Part shown: in pieces, positions 34,845 through 46,478 of the stretch
Layout: every line of letters begins with the position of its first letter
Numbering within the stretch: the stretch's first letter is position 1
NCBI GenBank assembly: GCA_030770535.1
Contig: JASVEC010000007.1
Location: forward strand, 1,178,001-1,242,000
DNA from: Batkoa obscura
Taxonomy: Eukaryota; Entomophthoromycota; Entomophthoromycetes; Entomophthorales; Batkoaceae
DNA length: 64,000 nt
Direction: 5' to 3'
Made by a program: the position numbers and the translations under genes
Notes under the pieces: generated by a model
Told to the model about the DNA's origin: nothing
The model's database searches: none
Seen by the model: only the letters and a program-made list of their open reading frames with translations

Positions 34845-36547
34845 TTAATTTTCGTTAGAATTAGGTTTGGACGACAATAATACTTGTCCTTTTTCTTTTA
34901 ATACATAGGTTACTGGTGGTGGTGGTGGAAACTAAAAATTTATTATAAATATCAATTATTATTAACAATAAATAACTAATAAATTGTTACTTTTCTATTT
35001 GGTTGTTTAAAATTGAGAGCTGACCACGTAGGCAACTGCCTTTCTAATTCCATAATTTTTAATTCTACTGCCATAATACGATCTGTTAAACTCCAATTAT
35101 TTCCATTTTTATTACTCCCTACAATGACTTATTAACCCTCATCCTTATCCTAAATATTAAAAACATTAACTTACCTTGATATTTTAAATTTAAATGTTCT
35201 TCTAAATTTTCGATTCTTTCTATTAAATTTATACTTTTGTTTTTGTTTCCATTAATTTCTATAGTTGTTTCTTTATTCACTGTCTGTTTTAATGGACCAT
35301 CTTTGTTGACAACTACATCAACTCGCATTTGTAAATTTCGATTAATTTTGGCTGCATCCGTTCTGGCACATGAGACTTCAAAGCCTAAAATAGTCAAATC
35401 AAACAACTCATTTTATAGTTTCAATATTTAAACTAATTACCTTTCTCATTTAAATATGTTTTACTACTTTCTAAAAATTCTTCTCGATTACTTTGATCCA
35501 CTCTTTTACGCTTATGTTGTATAAATGTTTCAATTCGATTATTGACCTATAATTTATCATTTATTCTATTATTCTATTATTTCATATTAATATAAATTCT
35601 TACTTCTACATCATCAGCTTTAATTTGAACATTAGATTTGGGTTCAAAAGTACTATTTTTCTGATCTAAAAAAAGAAATAAAAACCCTTAACAACATAAC
35701 AAACATAATACTACTTACTTTGTTCATTATTCCATTCTTCTTGTTGTAATATACTATTTAATTGAGTAATTTCCTATAATGAACTCTTACTTAATATTTA
35801 ACAACTCGGATTTATATATGTTAAATCTACCTTAAACCCATTTAGCAATTGATTTAAATTAGGTGATATATCATCTAAAATAAATTTAGGTACAACTAAT
35901 AATTCTGTTTCAAATACTTTAGCTGTTTGAGTTAAATTCATCTAATTTGATTTCTCATTAATCAACAACCGATAACAGCTAAGAAACAGTAAACTTCTTA
36001 CCTTTTCTAAAAACCCTTTCAATAACTTAATCCAAGCTTGTTTTAAAAAATTAGTATCAATAGTATCTAGTATCTTATCAATATCTTCTTCTTTTAATTC
36101 TTTAATGATTTCTTTTTCTTCTTCTATATCTGAGGCCAAACTTGTTAAACTGGAATAATCTGTTTTACTATCATCTGTACTTAAACCATCTTTGATTTCT
36201 ATAAAATTGCTTAATTAAATTGAATCATTTCCATTTATTGTTAGTAAATTACTCTCTATTTTATTAACTCTATTTTTTTTACTTTCGTTCTCACTATTAT
36301 TATCTTCACTATCATTCTTTTCTAATTCTTTATTGTTAGATAAACCCTGTTGTTTCTCTATATAACCTAAACAATTATTAACTTCAATAAATTTGTTTTC
36401 TTGGTCAATAAGCTTACCTTCTATTCTACTATCATTATTATAATTGATATTATTTTCATTATCTTCCAATATTTCATTAGATCCTAAATCTTCTTTTCCG
36501 ATATCATTTATGTCTTTTGTTTGTTTGTTAAAATGGTTGAAACTCAT
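34845..36547 (-). CDS. MBIP-like coiled-coil protein, 9 exons
   Basis: Exons 36547-36253, 36198-36002, 35941-35831, 35773-35719, 35665-35604, 35546-35441, 35384-35175, 35118-34991 and 34931-34845 give 416 residues (429 if the upstream ATG at 36586 is used). The first ~130 residues are acidic and Asn-rich. The middle has helices (LKEEDIDKILDTIDTNFLKQ, VNNRIETFIQHKRKRVD). The conserved end reads GFEVSCARTDAAKINRNLQM, ERIENLEEHLNLKYQ, LTDRIMAVELKIMELERQLP, then TWSALNFKQPNRKFPPPPPP. This order (SCARTDA, paired coiled coils, W-A-L-F-Q-P) is that of fungal proteins related to MAP3K12-binding inhibitory protein 1 (MBIP). In animals MBIP is a subunit of the ATAC acetyltransferase complex and a DLK inhibitor; the fungal role is unknown. 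Confidence 0.7.
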
Positions 36548-36739
36548 TTGTATTTTTTTTAAATAATTAAGGTTGAAAGTCTTCAACTAAAACCTTTCAT
36601 TATTTTTTTTTCTACTTTTTAAATGAGTTAAAAATGGACAGTTTGTAAAGATAAAATACTGGAATTCAGAACAAATTTCAAATTCCTAATCCAAATTTCT
36701 AAAGTTTGTTATTCATTACCTAACACAATTTAAAAACTT

Positions 36740-36826
36740 TAGTATGAAATTCTTAAACAAAAAATACATCCTCAAATAGCGTTAAAAAAAATGGAAAAAG
36801 TGATGAAACCAAAAAAACACCCCTAT
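36740..36826 (-). repeat. MITE-like element, copy 17 (rearranged)
   Basis: Two halves in opposite orientation: GAAATTCTTAAACAAAAAAT-ACATCCTC (right end, plus sense) runs directly into AAATAGCGTTAAAAAAAATGG to ACACCCCTA (left end, minus sense). The central part is missing, so both inverted ends are present with one arm flipped. Confidence 0.8.
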
Positions 36827-37071
36827 ATTATTAAATTAATAAAAAATTACTTTTAATATGTTTTATTTTTTATTTTTTATTTTAAATTGAATAACTGTGT
36901 AAGATGTTATTTTATTAATTTAATTTAAAGAACTATACCATTAAAATTAAACATGTTTACAAATTTATATACAATTAATCTAAAAGTTTTCTATTTAGAT
37001 TTGTTATAAAAAGATTTACTTTTTAATCACAAAAAATGTTTTTTTATATTTTAATGCCTATAGTTAAACAT

Positions 37072-37120
37072 ACTTTTTTTTGATTTTATCACTTTTTTTA
37101 ATTTTTTAATTTATAATAAA
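37072..37120 (+). repeat. Possible MITE-like fragment, copy 18
   Basis: TTTTTTTTGATTTTATCACTTTTTTTAATTTTTTAA resembles the left half of the element. The sequence is low complexity, so this is doubtful. Confidence 0.35.
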
Positions 37121-37608
37121 TAATCAACTAAAAAACAATCAACTAAAAAACTTTTATTGCTTTTTTATTAAAGGATTAAATTTTATAATTAATTAAACAA
37201 TCTTAATATTTATGTAAAAAAACTAACTATAAAATAATTAATTTAAATAAGTTTCAATATAAATTTATTAGTTTATTTAAACTAAGTTAATAATTTATTA
37301 GAAAAGACATAAAAAAATTAAAATCAAATTTATGAAAATTTTATTGATTTTATATTTTAAAAAACTTTAAAAATTAACATTTTTATCAAATGTTCTAAAT
37401 TTTATAAACAATATAAAAAATAGAGATTTTATTAAAAAAATACAGCTAAGTAATTGTTATATAATTTTCTAAAACTTTAATTAACTTCATATTTTATTTT
37501 TTACCAGACATTTTGATAAATAATTGTTACAACTTTTGAGTTTTTATATATATTTAAAATAGCTTAATTTTTGATATTAGATTGCATTTATAGAATAAAC
37601 TATATAAA

Positions 37609-37703
37609 GATATATCTTTTATTTAAGAATTTTACTAACAATCTTTGCACTCAAATAGCACTTAAAAAATGGAAAAAATGATGAAATCAAAAAAACATCC
37701 CCA
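37609..37703 (-). repeat. ~100-bp MITE-like element, copy 19
   Basis: Minus-orientation copy with an eroded left end: GATATATCTTTTATTTAAGA to AAACATCCCCATT. CTCAAATAGCACTTAAAAAA core. Confidence 0.85.
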
Positions 37704-37915
37704 TTTTTTTATATGTAGTTAGTCTGAACCCAGCCAATTTTTTAGAGTCACTTTATTGCAAAGTTATCTTTTGCACAAATGCTGTGAACACGATTTTTTT
37801 TTGCCCAATTAGGGATCATTGAAAAAATCATAATTCTAAAAAAATAAACCTTTGGTTTAAGCAACTCAATATTTAACTCTTAAGAAAAAGAATTTATTAT
37901 ACTTAAATAAATTGG

Positions 37916-38720
37916 ATGGCCAAACTCAAAAAATTTCAATTGAAAAAAGCAAAATCAGCAATAAAGAAACGTAAGCCGGTAGTATCCACGCCACAAGAAC
38001 CTACACGAATAGCCGAAGAGCCAGCCGAACCAGTGGTGCCAACAACACAACCCAAAAAAGGATGGGATTTATTAAATATAAGTGCCATCAAAAAATATCA
38101 AAAGATATTAGAGCAAGCGCAGTTAATAACCTTACAAAAAAGTCAAAATAAAGATGAAGTTAGTAGCTTATTATTCCATTTAATTTCCAAACTCAATTTG
38201 AATTTAAGTAAAATAAGAGTACCGCAGAATACTGGTATTAAAGGTAATAAGTTGATACTTAGAAGGGATGTTCATGGATTGGAAAGTGTAATTATCAAAG
38301 AGTTGGAAACGTTAACTATATTAAGGAAGAGCATTTTGGCAGAAGAAAATAGAGTGAAAGAATTAGAATTAAGTTATAACAGGATTAAAAATAATTTTGA
38401 TTTATTGAATAAGAAAAACAATTCTCTTAATAAACAATTAATCAATCCCATACTTTTGGTTAATAGTAAGAATAATAACAAGGTGAGTATCTCTAGCCAT
38501 CCGTTAATGGAAAACAGTAATATTGATCAGGTAAGTTCATTTTATAGTTTTTGGTTTATGATTTTAATTTGATTATTTTTAGGAGCTGCCCACTAAGTTT
38601 CAAACCAGTATTAGTAACTTGAACAAAAGCATAAGCGAGCTAGCGACGTCCACTACCCCATTACAGGCTCTGATTGATCATGTTGCAAGGAAACTTGAAT
38701 TATTTAAACGAAATAGCTGA
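37916..38720 (+). CDS. CENP-Q/Fta7-like kinetochore protein (tentative), 2 exons
   Basis: Exons 37916-38530 and 38583-38720 give 250 residues. It has a basic N-terminus (MAKLKKFQLKKAKSAIKKRK), a Pro/Glu linker, then KKGWDLLNISAIKKYQKILE, a helical part with HLISKLNLNLSKIRVPQN, and a long coiled coil (GLESVIIKELETLTILRKSI). A short polar region with SSHPLM follows, then a second coiled coil. The order W-x-x-L, a conserved helix before a 'P', paired coiled coils and a terminal HP motif recalls CENP-Q (yeast Okp1, fission yeast Fta7), a CCAN subunit. Similarity in this family is always low, so the call rests on layout; another coiled-coil nuclear protein is possible. The gene is followed after 98 bp by the Rpp14-like gene on the same strand. 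Confidence 0.45.
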
Positions 38721-38818
38721 ATAAACTCAGTTCTATTTTCAACCAATTTTTAAAAATATGCAGAAAAATAAATTATGAAGTGAAATACAAAAAGATCATT
38801 TTTGATTTAACTTTAACA

Positions 38819-39379
38819 ATGAAAAGTACAATAATAATAAATGAACCTAGTTATTTTTATTTAAAAATCAAAATGTAACTGAGACATAATATCATACTTA
38901 AATCTAATTTGCATTAACCTCCATCTTTTAGATTAACCGAAAAAGAAGATGAGCAGATCAAAGTAAAATTGAATGATGCTCAAAAAAGGTATTTTGGAGA
39001 TCAGATGATAAAGCCAATAACAAAGTGTCGAATCAGACTAACTAGTGAAAAATTAAAAGAGCATATTAACAACACATTAAAATATTCTCATGGTGTCATT
39101 AATACTGGTCTATTTTTTGAACTACTTAATTATGATAAAGAAAAAGGATTGTTTATTTTAAAAGTCCCATTTTGGTAAATTTAAATATCTTGGATATTGC
39201 AGGATAGTGTAATAATATTTATTAGTTTTAAGTCCACATTCCTTAGTGCCATCACACTATACACTGGTAGTGATAAGGAGACTATTAATAGTTCAAAAGT
39301 CAACTTTTGTTTCTCAATCATTAACTCATCTCCCTTTTTGTTGGCCCTTTTATCAAGTAGACAGTTTCAGATTTTATAA
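38819..39379 (+). CDS. Rpp14-like RNase P/MRP protein subunit, 3 exons
   Basis: Exons 38819-38874, 38932-39174 and 39208-39379 give 156 residues. The first exon (INEPSYFYLKIKI) matches the Rpp14 start (Y-x-NPSEYHYMKV). The body has VINTGLFFELLNYDKEKGLF followed by ILKVPF; the last exon has SAITLYTG and ends SSPFLLALLSSRQF, matching the Rpp14 ending SPFLLALSGNSRE. Rpp14 is a protein subunit of nuclear RNase P and RNase MRP, needed for tRNA and rRNA processing. The second intron would be only 33 nt, very short; its acceptor was chosen because the nearer AG breaks the frame. That join is therefore less certain than the rest. Confidence 0.75.
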
Positions 39380-39743
39380 GTCGGTTTCTTGTTAATATAG
39401 AATTGTAATTTAAATTTAGATACATCTATTGAATTAGCTTTATAGACCTTTTATCCTTTTGATCTGATTAATTATCTAATGATGTATATTATTTTTTTTT
39501 AACATCCCTTCACTGTCGAATATAAACGTGTTTTATTTTATATTCAATTGGGCCTTACTTTATTTTATTATTTTATTCTGGTATAGTATTTAATTTTATT
39601 TATTTCAAATCTTATCTTTTATCAAACTATAAAATCAAATTTGATCTGATTGGCTAAGAAGCCCAAGTTTTTAAATCTCGAAATAAAAAACTATCGAAAC
39701 AATAAAATCTTTATTTTTTTTAAACTCAACAATCACAATAAAA
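39380..39743. other. Short intergenic region
   Basis: AT-rich promoter region of the ferredoxin gene; nothing recognised. Confidence 0.5.
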
Positions 39744-40483
39744 ATGTTACGCTTACTTAGAAACTTAAAAATAACGCATAGAATGACTACTAATACACTG
39801 ATGAGGAATACTTGTAAGATTCAATATTATTATGTTTGTTTAATTTTATAACTTTTTTAGCTCGATTCCACGGTTCAAAAAAATTGAAACCTGGAGAAGG
39901 GTAAGTATAAATCATCTTAATAATTAACTTAAAAATAACAAATTACAGTATAGATATCAACTTCATAACTACTGAAGGAGAAAAGGTAACTGTGTATGGA
40001 GCTGAAGGTTCAAGCGTTTTGGATGTAGCTCATGCTAATAATATAGATTTAGAAGGTAATTGAACCTAAATTAAAAGCCAAAGCATAAATTAATTGAAAT
40101 GATTTCACCTTCAAAAGGAGCATGCGAATCAAGTTTAGCTTGCTCAACGTGTCACGTTATTTTAGAACAAGAAATTTTCGATTCATTAGAAGAACCAACG
40201 GATGAAGAAAATGATATGTTAGATTTAGCTTTTGGACTTAGTGAAACGTGAGATTTTGTATTTCAGTGATAGTTTTGTTTATTTTGTTTAATTTAATTAT
40301 TTTTTTAGTTCAAGACTAGGATGCCAAGTTATGATAACACCTGAATTAAAAGGAGCTACGTTTAAGATCCCTTCTGCTACTAGAAATATGGCCGTTGATG
40401 GTAATATTTGAATAAAAATTTAATATAATGGGGAAGTATTAATTTTTTGTTTTTATATAGGATTTAAACCTAAACCACATTAG
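39744..40483 (+). CDS. Mitochondrial [2Fe-2S] ferredoxin (adrenodoxin/Yah1 type), 6 exons
   Basis: Exons 39744-39813, 39861-39900, 39949-40055, 40118-40247, 40309-40400 and 40461-40483 give 153 residues. The Arg-rich, acid-free start ([16 protein letters not shown]) is a mitochondrial presequence. The ferredoxin core has [20 protein letters not shown], the cluster loop [12 protein letters not shown] with three ligands in C-x5-C-x2-C spacing, [20 protein letters not shown], and the fourth ligand in SRLGCQV. It ends FKPKPH. Yah1-type ferredoxins pass electrons from a NADPH reductase to iron-sulfur cluster assembly and haem A synthesis, and are essential in yeast. Length and motifs are normal. 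Confidence 0.95.
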
Positions 40484-41720
40484 AAATGTTTTATTTTTTT
40501 ATATATTTTATAAAATAAGGTTTAATTATTAAAATTGATTAAAGGCAAGGTTTTTAGCATGTGTATAGCGTTTTATTTTTAATTTCAAATGTTTATCAAT
40601 TACTTGCTTTATTAGTATGTTTATAGGTACGTTTATTAATTAATTTATTATTGTTATCATTGAGAATCATAATATGTTTATATTAGTAGATACTCTAAAT
40701 TTTTGTATAAGATATTAGAGTTATTTTTAAAAAAATTGATAATGTTACTAGCTACTCTACATCATTATTTTACACATTGATACTCTGTTAAAATATTGCG
40801 ATACACATAAGTGGTTATTTTAAATTACAATATATTTATTTTAATAGTTATCTTAAGCTATCACGATAGGCATTAGCGTTGGTTATCAATATCGATCGTG
40901 ATAATTGTAGTATGCACAATCAATAATTTGTATATTACTGTTTTTTCATTCAAGTTGAATCATTGTAACTGATATTATTAATATATTACGATTATAAATA
41001 TTAAAATTAGTTTTTTAATACAATCTCATACATTTATTATAGAAATTTTAATTTTAATTATTTATTTGGTATGTTTACAATACAAACAGTGGGGAAACAA
41101 GGGATTTATTTATTGTGATCTTTTTAATTAAATTAATAAAACCATTCCACTGTACTATTTTTTTGCTTTTTTAATAATTGTTTAAAATTATGCTAGTTAT
41201 TGTTTAACAAATTAATATGTTGACTGTTTTCAGAGTTTAAAAATGAGTTGCTATACCATTTTATATACTAAATTTAAAAAAATCATTCTAATATAACACT
41301 GCTGAAGTTATAATAAGCAACTTTATTTCTAAGAAAAAGATTATTTATATTTTTAGTTAACTATAAATTCTTAATAACCCAAATCCACGATTTTATTTTT
41401 CATAAAAAAAGGGAAAGGTTAAAAAAACGAAAGGATGAAGTCATATTAACCTTAAATAGAAGTTTACAAAAAATTTACTCAACTTGCTCTCCCCTTAAAT
41501 AAATGGGAAAATACTCCTACCCAAAGAGGCAATAGAACCATTTAAAAACATTCTTAACCAATAAAAACAATACATTGGAATGAACAATGCCAACTAATTG
41601 AGTTTTTTTAAGCCAATAATATACTCGCCATTTTTTATTAATGTTCCAAATTTAATTCTTTAATTTATTTTAAGGAAAACAGAAAATATATCTTTTAAAA
41701 CTAAAACTTTTTAATAAAAA
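40484..41720. other. Intergenic, nothing recognised
   Basis: About 1.2 kb of AT-rich sequence upstream of the G-beta gene. No repeats of the MITE-like family and no coding exons are seen. Confidence 0.5.
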
Positions 41721-42973
41721 ATGTCAGATATAGCTGAAAGAATCAACTTGGCCAGAAAAGAAGCGGAAACTTTAAATGAAAAGATACGTATTAAAAAGGA
41801 TTCGCTTGCTGATACCACTTGTAAGTGACCACTTTATAACACAGTTCATATTTCTAACTTCAATTTGAAATCTTTTAGTAAAAGCCATGGCTTCCGAGCT
41901 TGAACCTTTACCACGAGTAAATATAAAAGTACGCCGCACTCTTAAAGGCCATTTAGCTAAAATTTATGCCATGCATTGGTCACAAGACGAACGCCACTTA
42001 ATATCCGCTTCCCAAGACGGTAAACTTTTAGTTTGGGACGCTTATTCTACCAACAAATTATATGCTATCCCGTTACGATCATCTTGGGTAATGACATGTG
42101 CCTATGCCCCCTCCGGCGGATTAGTAGCTTGTGGTGGTTTAGATAACATTTGTTCCATTTATGCTTTATCTTCTCGTGAAGGTCCAATTAAAGTATCCCG
42201 TGAGTTGAGTTCACATACCGGTTACCTTTCTTGTTGTAGGTTCTTAAGTGATCGTCAGATCCTTACCTGCTCTGGTGATATGTCTTGTATTTTATGGGAT
42301 ATCGAATCTGGAGTAAAAATTACCGAATTCAATGATCATACTGGGGATGTCATGAGGTAATTTTAGAATTATAAGATAAGTAACACGATGAACTAATGTT
42401 GATTTTAATCAGCCTTTCATTATCTCCGGATAAGAATATATTCGTTTCAGGTGGTTGTGATACCACTGCCAAAATATGGGATATCCGTTCTGGACGTTGT
42501 GTACAAACTTTTGCTGGACATGAAAATGATATCAATGCTGTTCAGTAATTAATGAATTTACTATTAATAATAAGGAAATTAACTTTATTTTAGATTTTTC
42601 CCTAATGGCAATGCTATTGGAACTGGTTCAGATGATAATTCATGTCGCTTATTTGATTTGAGAGCTGATCGAGAATTAAATCAATATGTACATGATAATA
42701 TTTTAAGCGGAGTTACTTCTGTTGCCTTTTCTTCCTCTGGACGTTTACTCTTCGCTGGGTATGATGATTATAGTTGTAATGTTTGGGATACATTGAAGGG
42801 AGAACGTGTTGGAGTATTAACTGGTCATGATAACCGTGTTTCATGCCTCGGAGTTTCATCTGATGGTATGGCACTTTGCACTGGTTCATGGGATACTATG
42901 CTTAAAGTAAGTTATATATATATTAATCTCATGTAAGGTACTAATGTGTGTTATTTTTTAGGTTTGGGCATAA
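41721..42973 (+). CDS. Heterotrimeric G-protein beta subunit, 5 exons
   Basis: Exons 41721-41820, 41879-42356, 42413-42544, 42594-42906 and 42962-42973 give 344 residues, the normal length. An N-terminal helix ([20 protein letters not shown]) forms the coiled coil with G-gamma. Seven WD40 blades follow, with clear WD or equivalent ends: LLVWD, SIYAL, CILWD, KIWDI, RLFDL, NVWDT and the final KVWA. Typical G-beta strings include [30 protein letters not shown] and [20 protein letters not shown]. It partners G-alpha and G-gamma in membrane signalling (for example nutrient or mating signals); PLC in this window is a possible effector class but no link is shown. The last exon codes only V-W-A and stop. 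Confidence 0.96.
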
Positions 42974-44612
42974 ATTGAGTTTGAAATTTTATATGTTACC
43001 TCTTTTAACTTAGTTTATAAATTTAAATACTATTTTTAAAATAATTTTATGTCAACTTTAAAGCAAATTTCCCACCCTTATTACCTAATTCCATTGATGA
43101 TCAAGCTACCTTTACTATGGACCAATTTTATTATTAATTATTAAAAAAAATACAATTTTTTAATGTTATCTTGTAGTTTATCATGTTATATTGTTTTGTT
43201 ATTATAGGTTTGTTATTTTAAGGAATGAAATTTTTAATAGAAATTTAGACTAACGAATATGTTATTATTGATCTTATTCAGTACAATTGTATTTATTGTA
43301 TTTGATTTCAAGTATAAATTATTTATAAGGATGAATTCTTTACGTATTAAATTTTTATTTTACCAACAAATAAACAGCCTAGAATATATAGTTGAGTTCA
43401 AAAGTTTAGTGGAATTTTGATTTTGAAAAATCAAAGCTAAAAAAAATTAACCTTGAGCTTAGGTTACTACAATTATAGATATAGAATATCTCTGATATAA
43501 AGCTTAGTGATATTGTTCCTTGATTCAACATTAGCAAAGTCCATCAAGTTTTCAATAAAAACTCTATAACGATTTTGATGGACAAAACGTCATAACGAAA
43601 TTAGTAAAATAAAAATATAATAGAACACAAAAATTTATACACCAAGGCAAACACGGACCGAATGTATATTAACACCTAAATGACTAGGCAGAAATAGCAA
43701 CAACTATATCAAGTTCAGCTTTAGGCCCTATAACTTTGTTTCTTCACAATTTGTACTTGATTCCACCCCATCTCAGAATATCCAAATTGATAAATCCATT
43801 CCAAGGTAGCCTTCACTTCTTATAGAAATGAGATAATCTTTCGTGATACACAATTGAAGTTAGATATTCGGAAAAGCTTATAGAGTTACCGCTAGAAGTG
43901 GATTCAATTAAGCATTATAGGGTTGTATGAATAATAAACAACTATGGTCTCCAAGAGAAATAGAATGGTTACCTTCTTGACACGTGAAAACAATTATTTT
44001 TTGTCAAGTAAGAACACTTTCGAAAAAGCTAATAAATCAAGTATAATAGAAGCTAAAAAAGGAGTTCTGAAGGATAGATAGGAGTACCTAGTTTAGTGGA
44101 GACACTTCCAACAAGATCAAATAAGCAGTTGAGCAAGGATACATAGTTTTGGTTATTAAAAAAGATACAAAATAGGTTATAGCTTCGTAATATACTTCCT
44201 TTTTGCAATTTGGTGTTAAAAAGTGAAAATTTTCAAGCTATCATTTGTTGGAGTCATCAGAGCATACAATTTGATAGATGTAAGTTTTATTTTCATTGAC
44301 TGGTTGACAGTATTTCAGGGCGTCTTTTTTTTGTTTCATTATTTTTTCTACCTTTTAAGCGCTATTTGAGTGGAAAAATTGTTAGTAAAATTCTTAAACA
44401 CAAAAATACATCCCCATTTGATGATGACTTGAATAATCAAAATCAGAATTTGAATTTTGGGCTTAAATTGACTCATCTAAAATTTACGAAAACTTGGCAA
44501 TTCGCATCGAGATTTTTTTCAAAAAACACAAACAAGGAAATTGTAAAAATTAAATCATTCCATTTTAAAAAATATAAACAGATGAAGAGAAATATTTTTT
44601 GAGTCAATAAAG
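42974..44612. other. Intergenic with one MITE-like copy and an unexplained block
   Basis: Contains MITE-like copy 20 near its end. The part at about 43620-44280 is less AT-rich than its surroundings and may hold decayed coding sequence, but I find no recognisable protein on either strand. Confidence 0.5.
44318..44416 (+). repeat. ~100-bp MITE-like element, copy 20
   Basis: Plus-orientation copy: GGGCGTCTTTTTTTTG to ATACATCCCCA. It ends about 195 bp upstream of the permease start codon. Confidence 0.9.
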
Positions 44613-46346
44613 ATGGTAAAATTGAAAGAGAATAGTAATGGGGTAAATTACGATACTTCGAGCTTTCGTACATGGATCGTATTAGGTTTATTTTTGATCC
44701 AAATCATTTTAATTCAATTTCCAATAATTATTAAGCTACCACCCAAACATAATAGGAAAAAGCTGGAATTTCAATTAAATTATTCTACTTCTCCAATTAT
44801 AACAAGTATTCTATTACTGGCTACCACCTCTATTTCAATCAAGGATTTTGGCAATGGTATTATTGGAAGTCCAAACAGTATACAACCTTTAAGTGTATTA
44901 GTATTGATATTTAGTTTAGCATATATATGTATATCCTTAGATCATACTGGTATATTTTCATATTTAGCGTTAGTGATAAGTAAATGGAGTTCGAAGTCAA
45001 TCAGGTTATTTTTTGTAGCTTTCTTTTTATTTACAGTTGTAGTTGGAGCTATAGCTTCAAATGATGTGGTGATTTTAACTTTAACACCATTAATTTGCTA
45101 TTTATCTAAAGCTTTAAATATTAATCCATTGCCCTTTTTTATTGCCGAGTTTATAGGAGCCAACACAGCTTCGTTAGCTTTATATGTTGGTAACCCAACG
45201 AACGTAGTTATCAGTATGGCTTATAACATATCCTTTTTAAATTATTCGCAATTGTTATCACTACCATTTTTATTTTCAATTGTTATTGAATTAATAGCAT
45301 TATTAATGATATTTTGGAATAAATTACCCAATGATGTTATTAATATTGAAGTGAACCCAAAAGAGCTGTTAATTAAACCAGTTACAGCAATCTTTGGAAG
45401 CGTTATATTAATCTTATGTCTTATAACATTAATTATTTGTTCAATTTGGCATGTTGAAGTTTGGATTACTACTTTGCCTTTTGCTTTAATTATGGTGATT
45501 TGGGATGTTGTTTATGATTTTAAATATAGTAGACATCAAATGGAACAATGTGTTGTTTTAAATGAAATTAATAATGTCATTTTAAAGAAGGATAGCGATT
45601 TAAATAACAATGGATCCATTAAAAGTGATGGTATTATTTATAGAAAGAATAATAGAAATGATAAAGATTGTTCGAATAGTATACTAAATTATTCAAAGTC
45701 AGTTAATATCATCTCTTTAGAAAAGCATGAACCTTCAATGAATAAAGAGATAGAAACACAGTTATATAATGAAGATGGTAATAATGACAATAATAACAAG
45801 CATAGTAAATTCTTGAACCATTTTGCATCTTTTATTTCAATTACTAAAAATTTACCTTGGGGGCTCTTACCATTTTTATTGGGTATGTTTATTATGGTTG
45901 AAGCTATGCATGTTCGAGGTTTTACTACGTTATTAGCACAAACGATAATTAATGTATTACCTAGTAACGTTTATGCTTTTGGATTTGGGATGAGTATTTT
46001 GGCCACTCTGCTTTGTGCATTATTAAATAATTTACCAGCCTCAATACTTTTAGCTAGAACTTTAACAATGATAGATTTTAGTAATGAAATGGATCGAGCT
46101 GTTGGGGCAGTTGCTTTTATGGCTATAATTATATGTTGCAATCTTGGAGCTAATACTACACCGGCTGGTTCGTTAGCTGGATTAATGTGGAAAGGTATTT
46201 TGCTAAGGAAGGAAATGTACATTGGCTCATTAACACTTTTTAAATATTGTTTAATTATTACACCATTGACTATTATCATTGCCACTCTAATTGCTATCTT
46301 ACAAACATTTATTTTCCCTGATGATTTGTTTAATATCTTATATTAA
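44613..46346 (+). CDS. ArsB/NhaD-type anion or sodium/proton permease
   Basis: An intronless gene of 577 residues with about eleven to twelve membrane segments. The first conserved half has SLDHTGIFSYLALVI, then VVVGAIASNDVVILTLTPLI, then FFIAEFIGANTASLALYVGN and PTNVVISMAY. These are the N-D-V and GNPTN signatures of the ArsB/NhaD branch of the ion transporter superfamily. The second half, after an Asn-rich loop near residues 305-400, has LPWGLLPFLLGMFIMVEAM, LLCALLNNLPASILLART and ICCNLGANTTPAGSLAGLMW, the inverted-repeat counterpart. Fungal relatives are annotated as arsenite efflux-like or organic-anion permeases; the substrate cannot be told. The absence of introns is unusual here. A MITE-like copy lies in its promoter region. 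It converges on SHMT, 132 bp apart. Confidence 0.85.
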   Translation: MVKLKENSNGVNYDTSSFRTWIVLGLFLIQIILIQFPIIIKLPPKHNRKKLEFQLNYSTSPIITSILLLATTSISIKDFGNGIIGSPNSIQPLSVLVLIFSLAYICISLDHTGIFSYLALVISKWSSKSIRLFFVAFFLFTVVVGAIASNDVVILTLTPLICYLSKALNINPLPFFIAEFIGANTASLALYVGNPTNVVISMAYNISFLNYSQLLSLPFLFSIVIELIALLMIFWNKLPNDVINIEVNPKELLIKPVTAIFGSVILILCLITLIICSIWHVEVWITTLPFALIMVIWDVVYDFKYSRHQMEQCVVLNEINNVILKKDSDLNNNGSIKSDGIIYRKNNRNDKDCSNSILNYSKSVNIISLEKHEPSMNKEIETQLYNEDGNNDNNNKHSKFLNHFASFISITKNLPWGLLPFLLGMFIMVEAMHVRGFTTLLAQTIINVLPSNVYAFGFGMSILATLLCALLNNLPASILLARTLTMIDFSNEMDRAVGAVAFMAIIICCNLGANTTPAGSLAGLMWKGILLRKEMYIGSLTLFKYCLIITPLTIIIATLIAILQTFIFPDDLFNILY

Positions 46347-46478
46347 ATACTATTACTATATTATCCATATTATTAAAATAGCAAAATATCCAATTTATAG
46401 CTAACAATTTTTTATTTTACTTTTCTAAAGCGCATTATTATTTATAAAGCATTAAATTAAATTAACCCAATTAATTAG

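Larger units (their letters stand above)
36548..37915. other. Intergenic between divergent genes, with MITE-like copies
   Basis: Very AT-rich. It holds the rearranged copy 17, a doubtful fragment at 37072-37120, and copy 19. No coding exons. Confidence 0.55.

Noticed and set aside
43620-44280. Retroelement-type polyprotein remnant
   Set aside because: No conserved motif on either strand; similarity was imagined from single words only.
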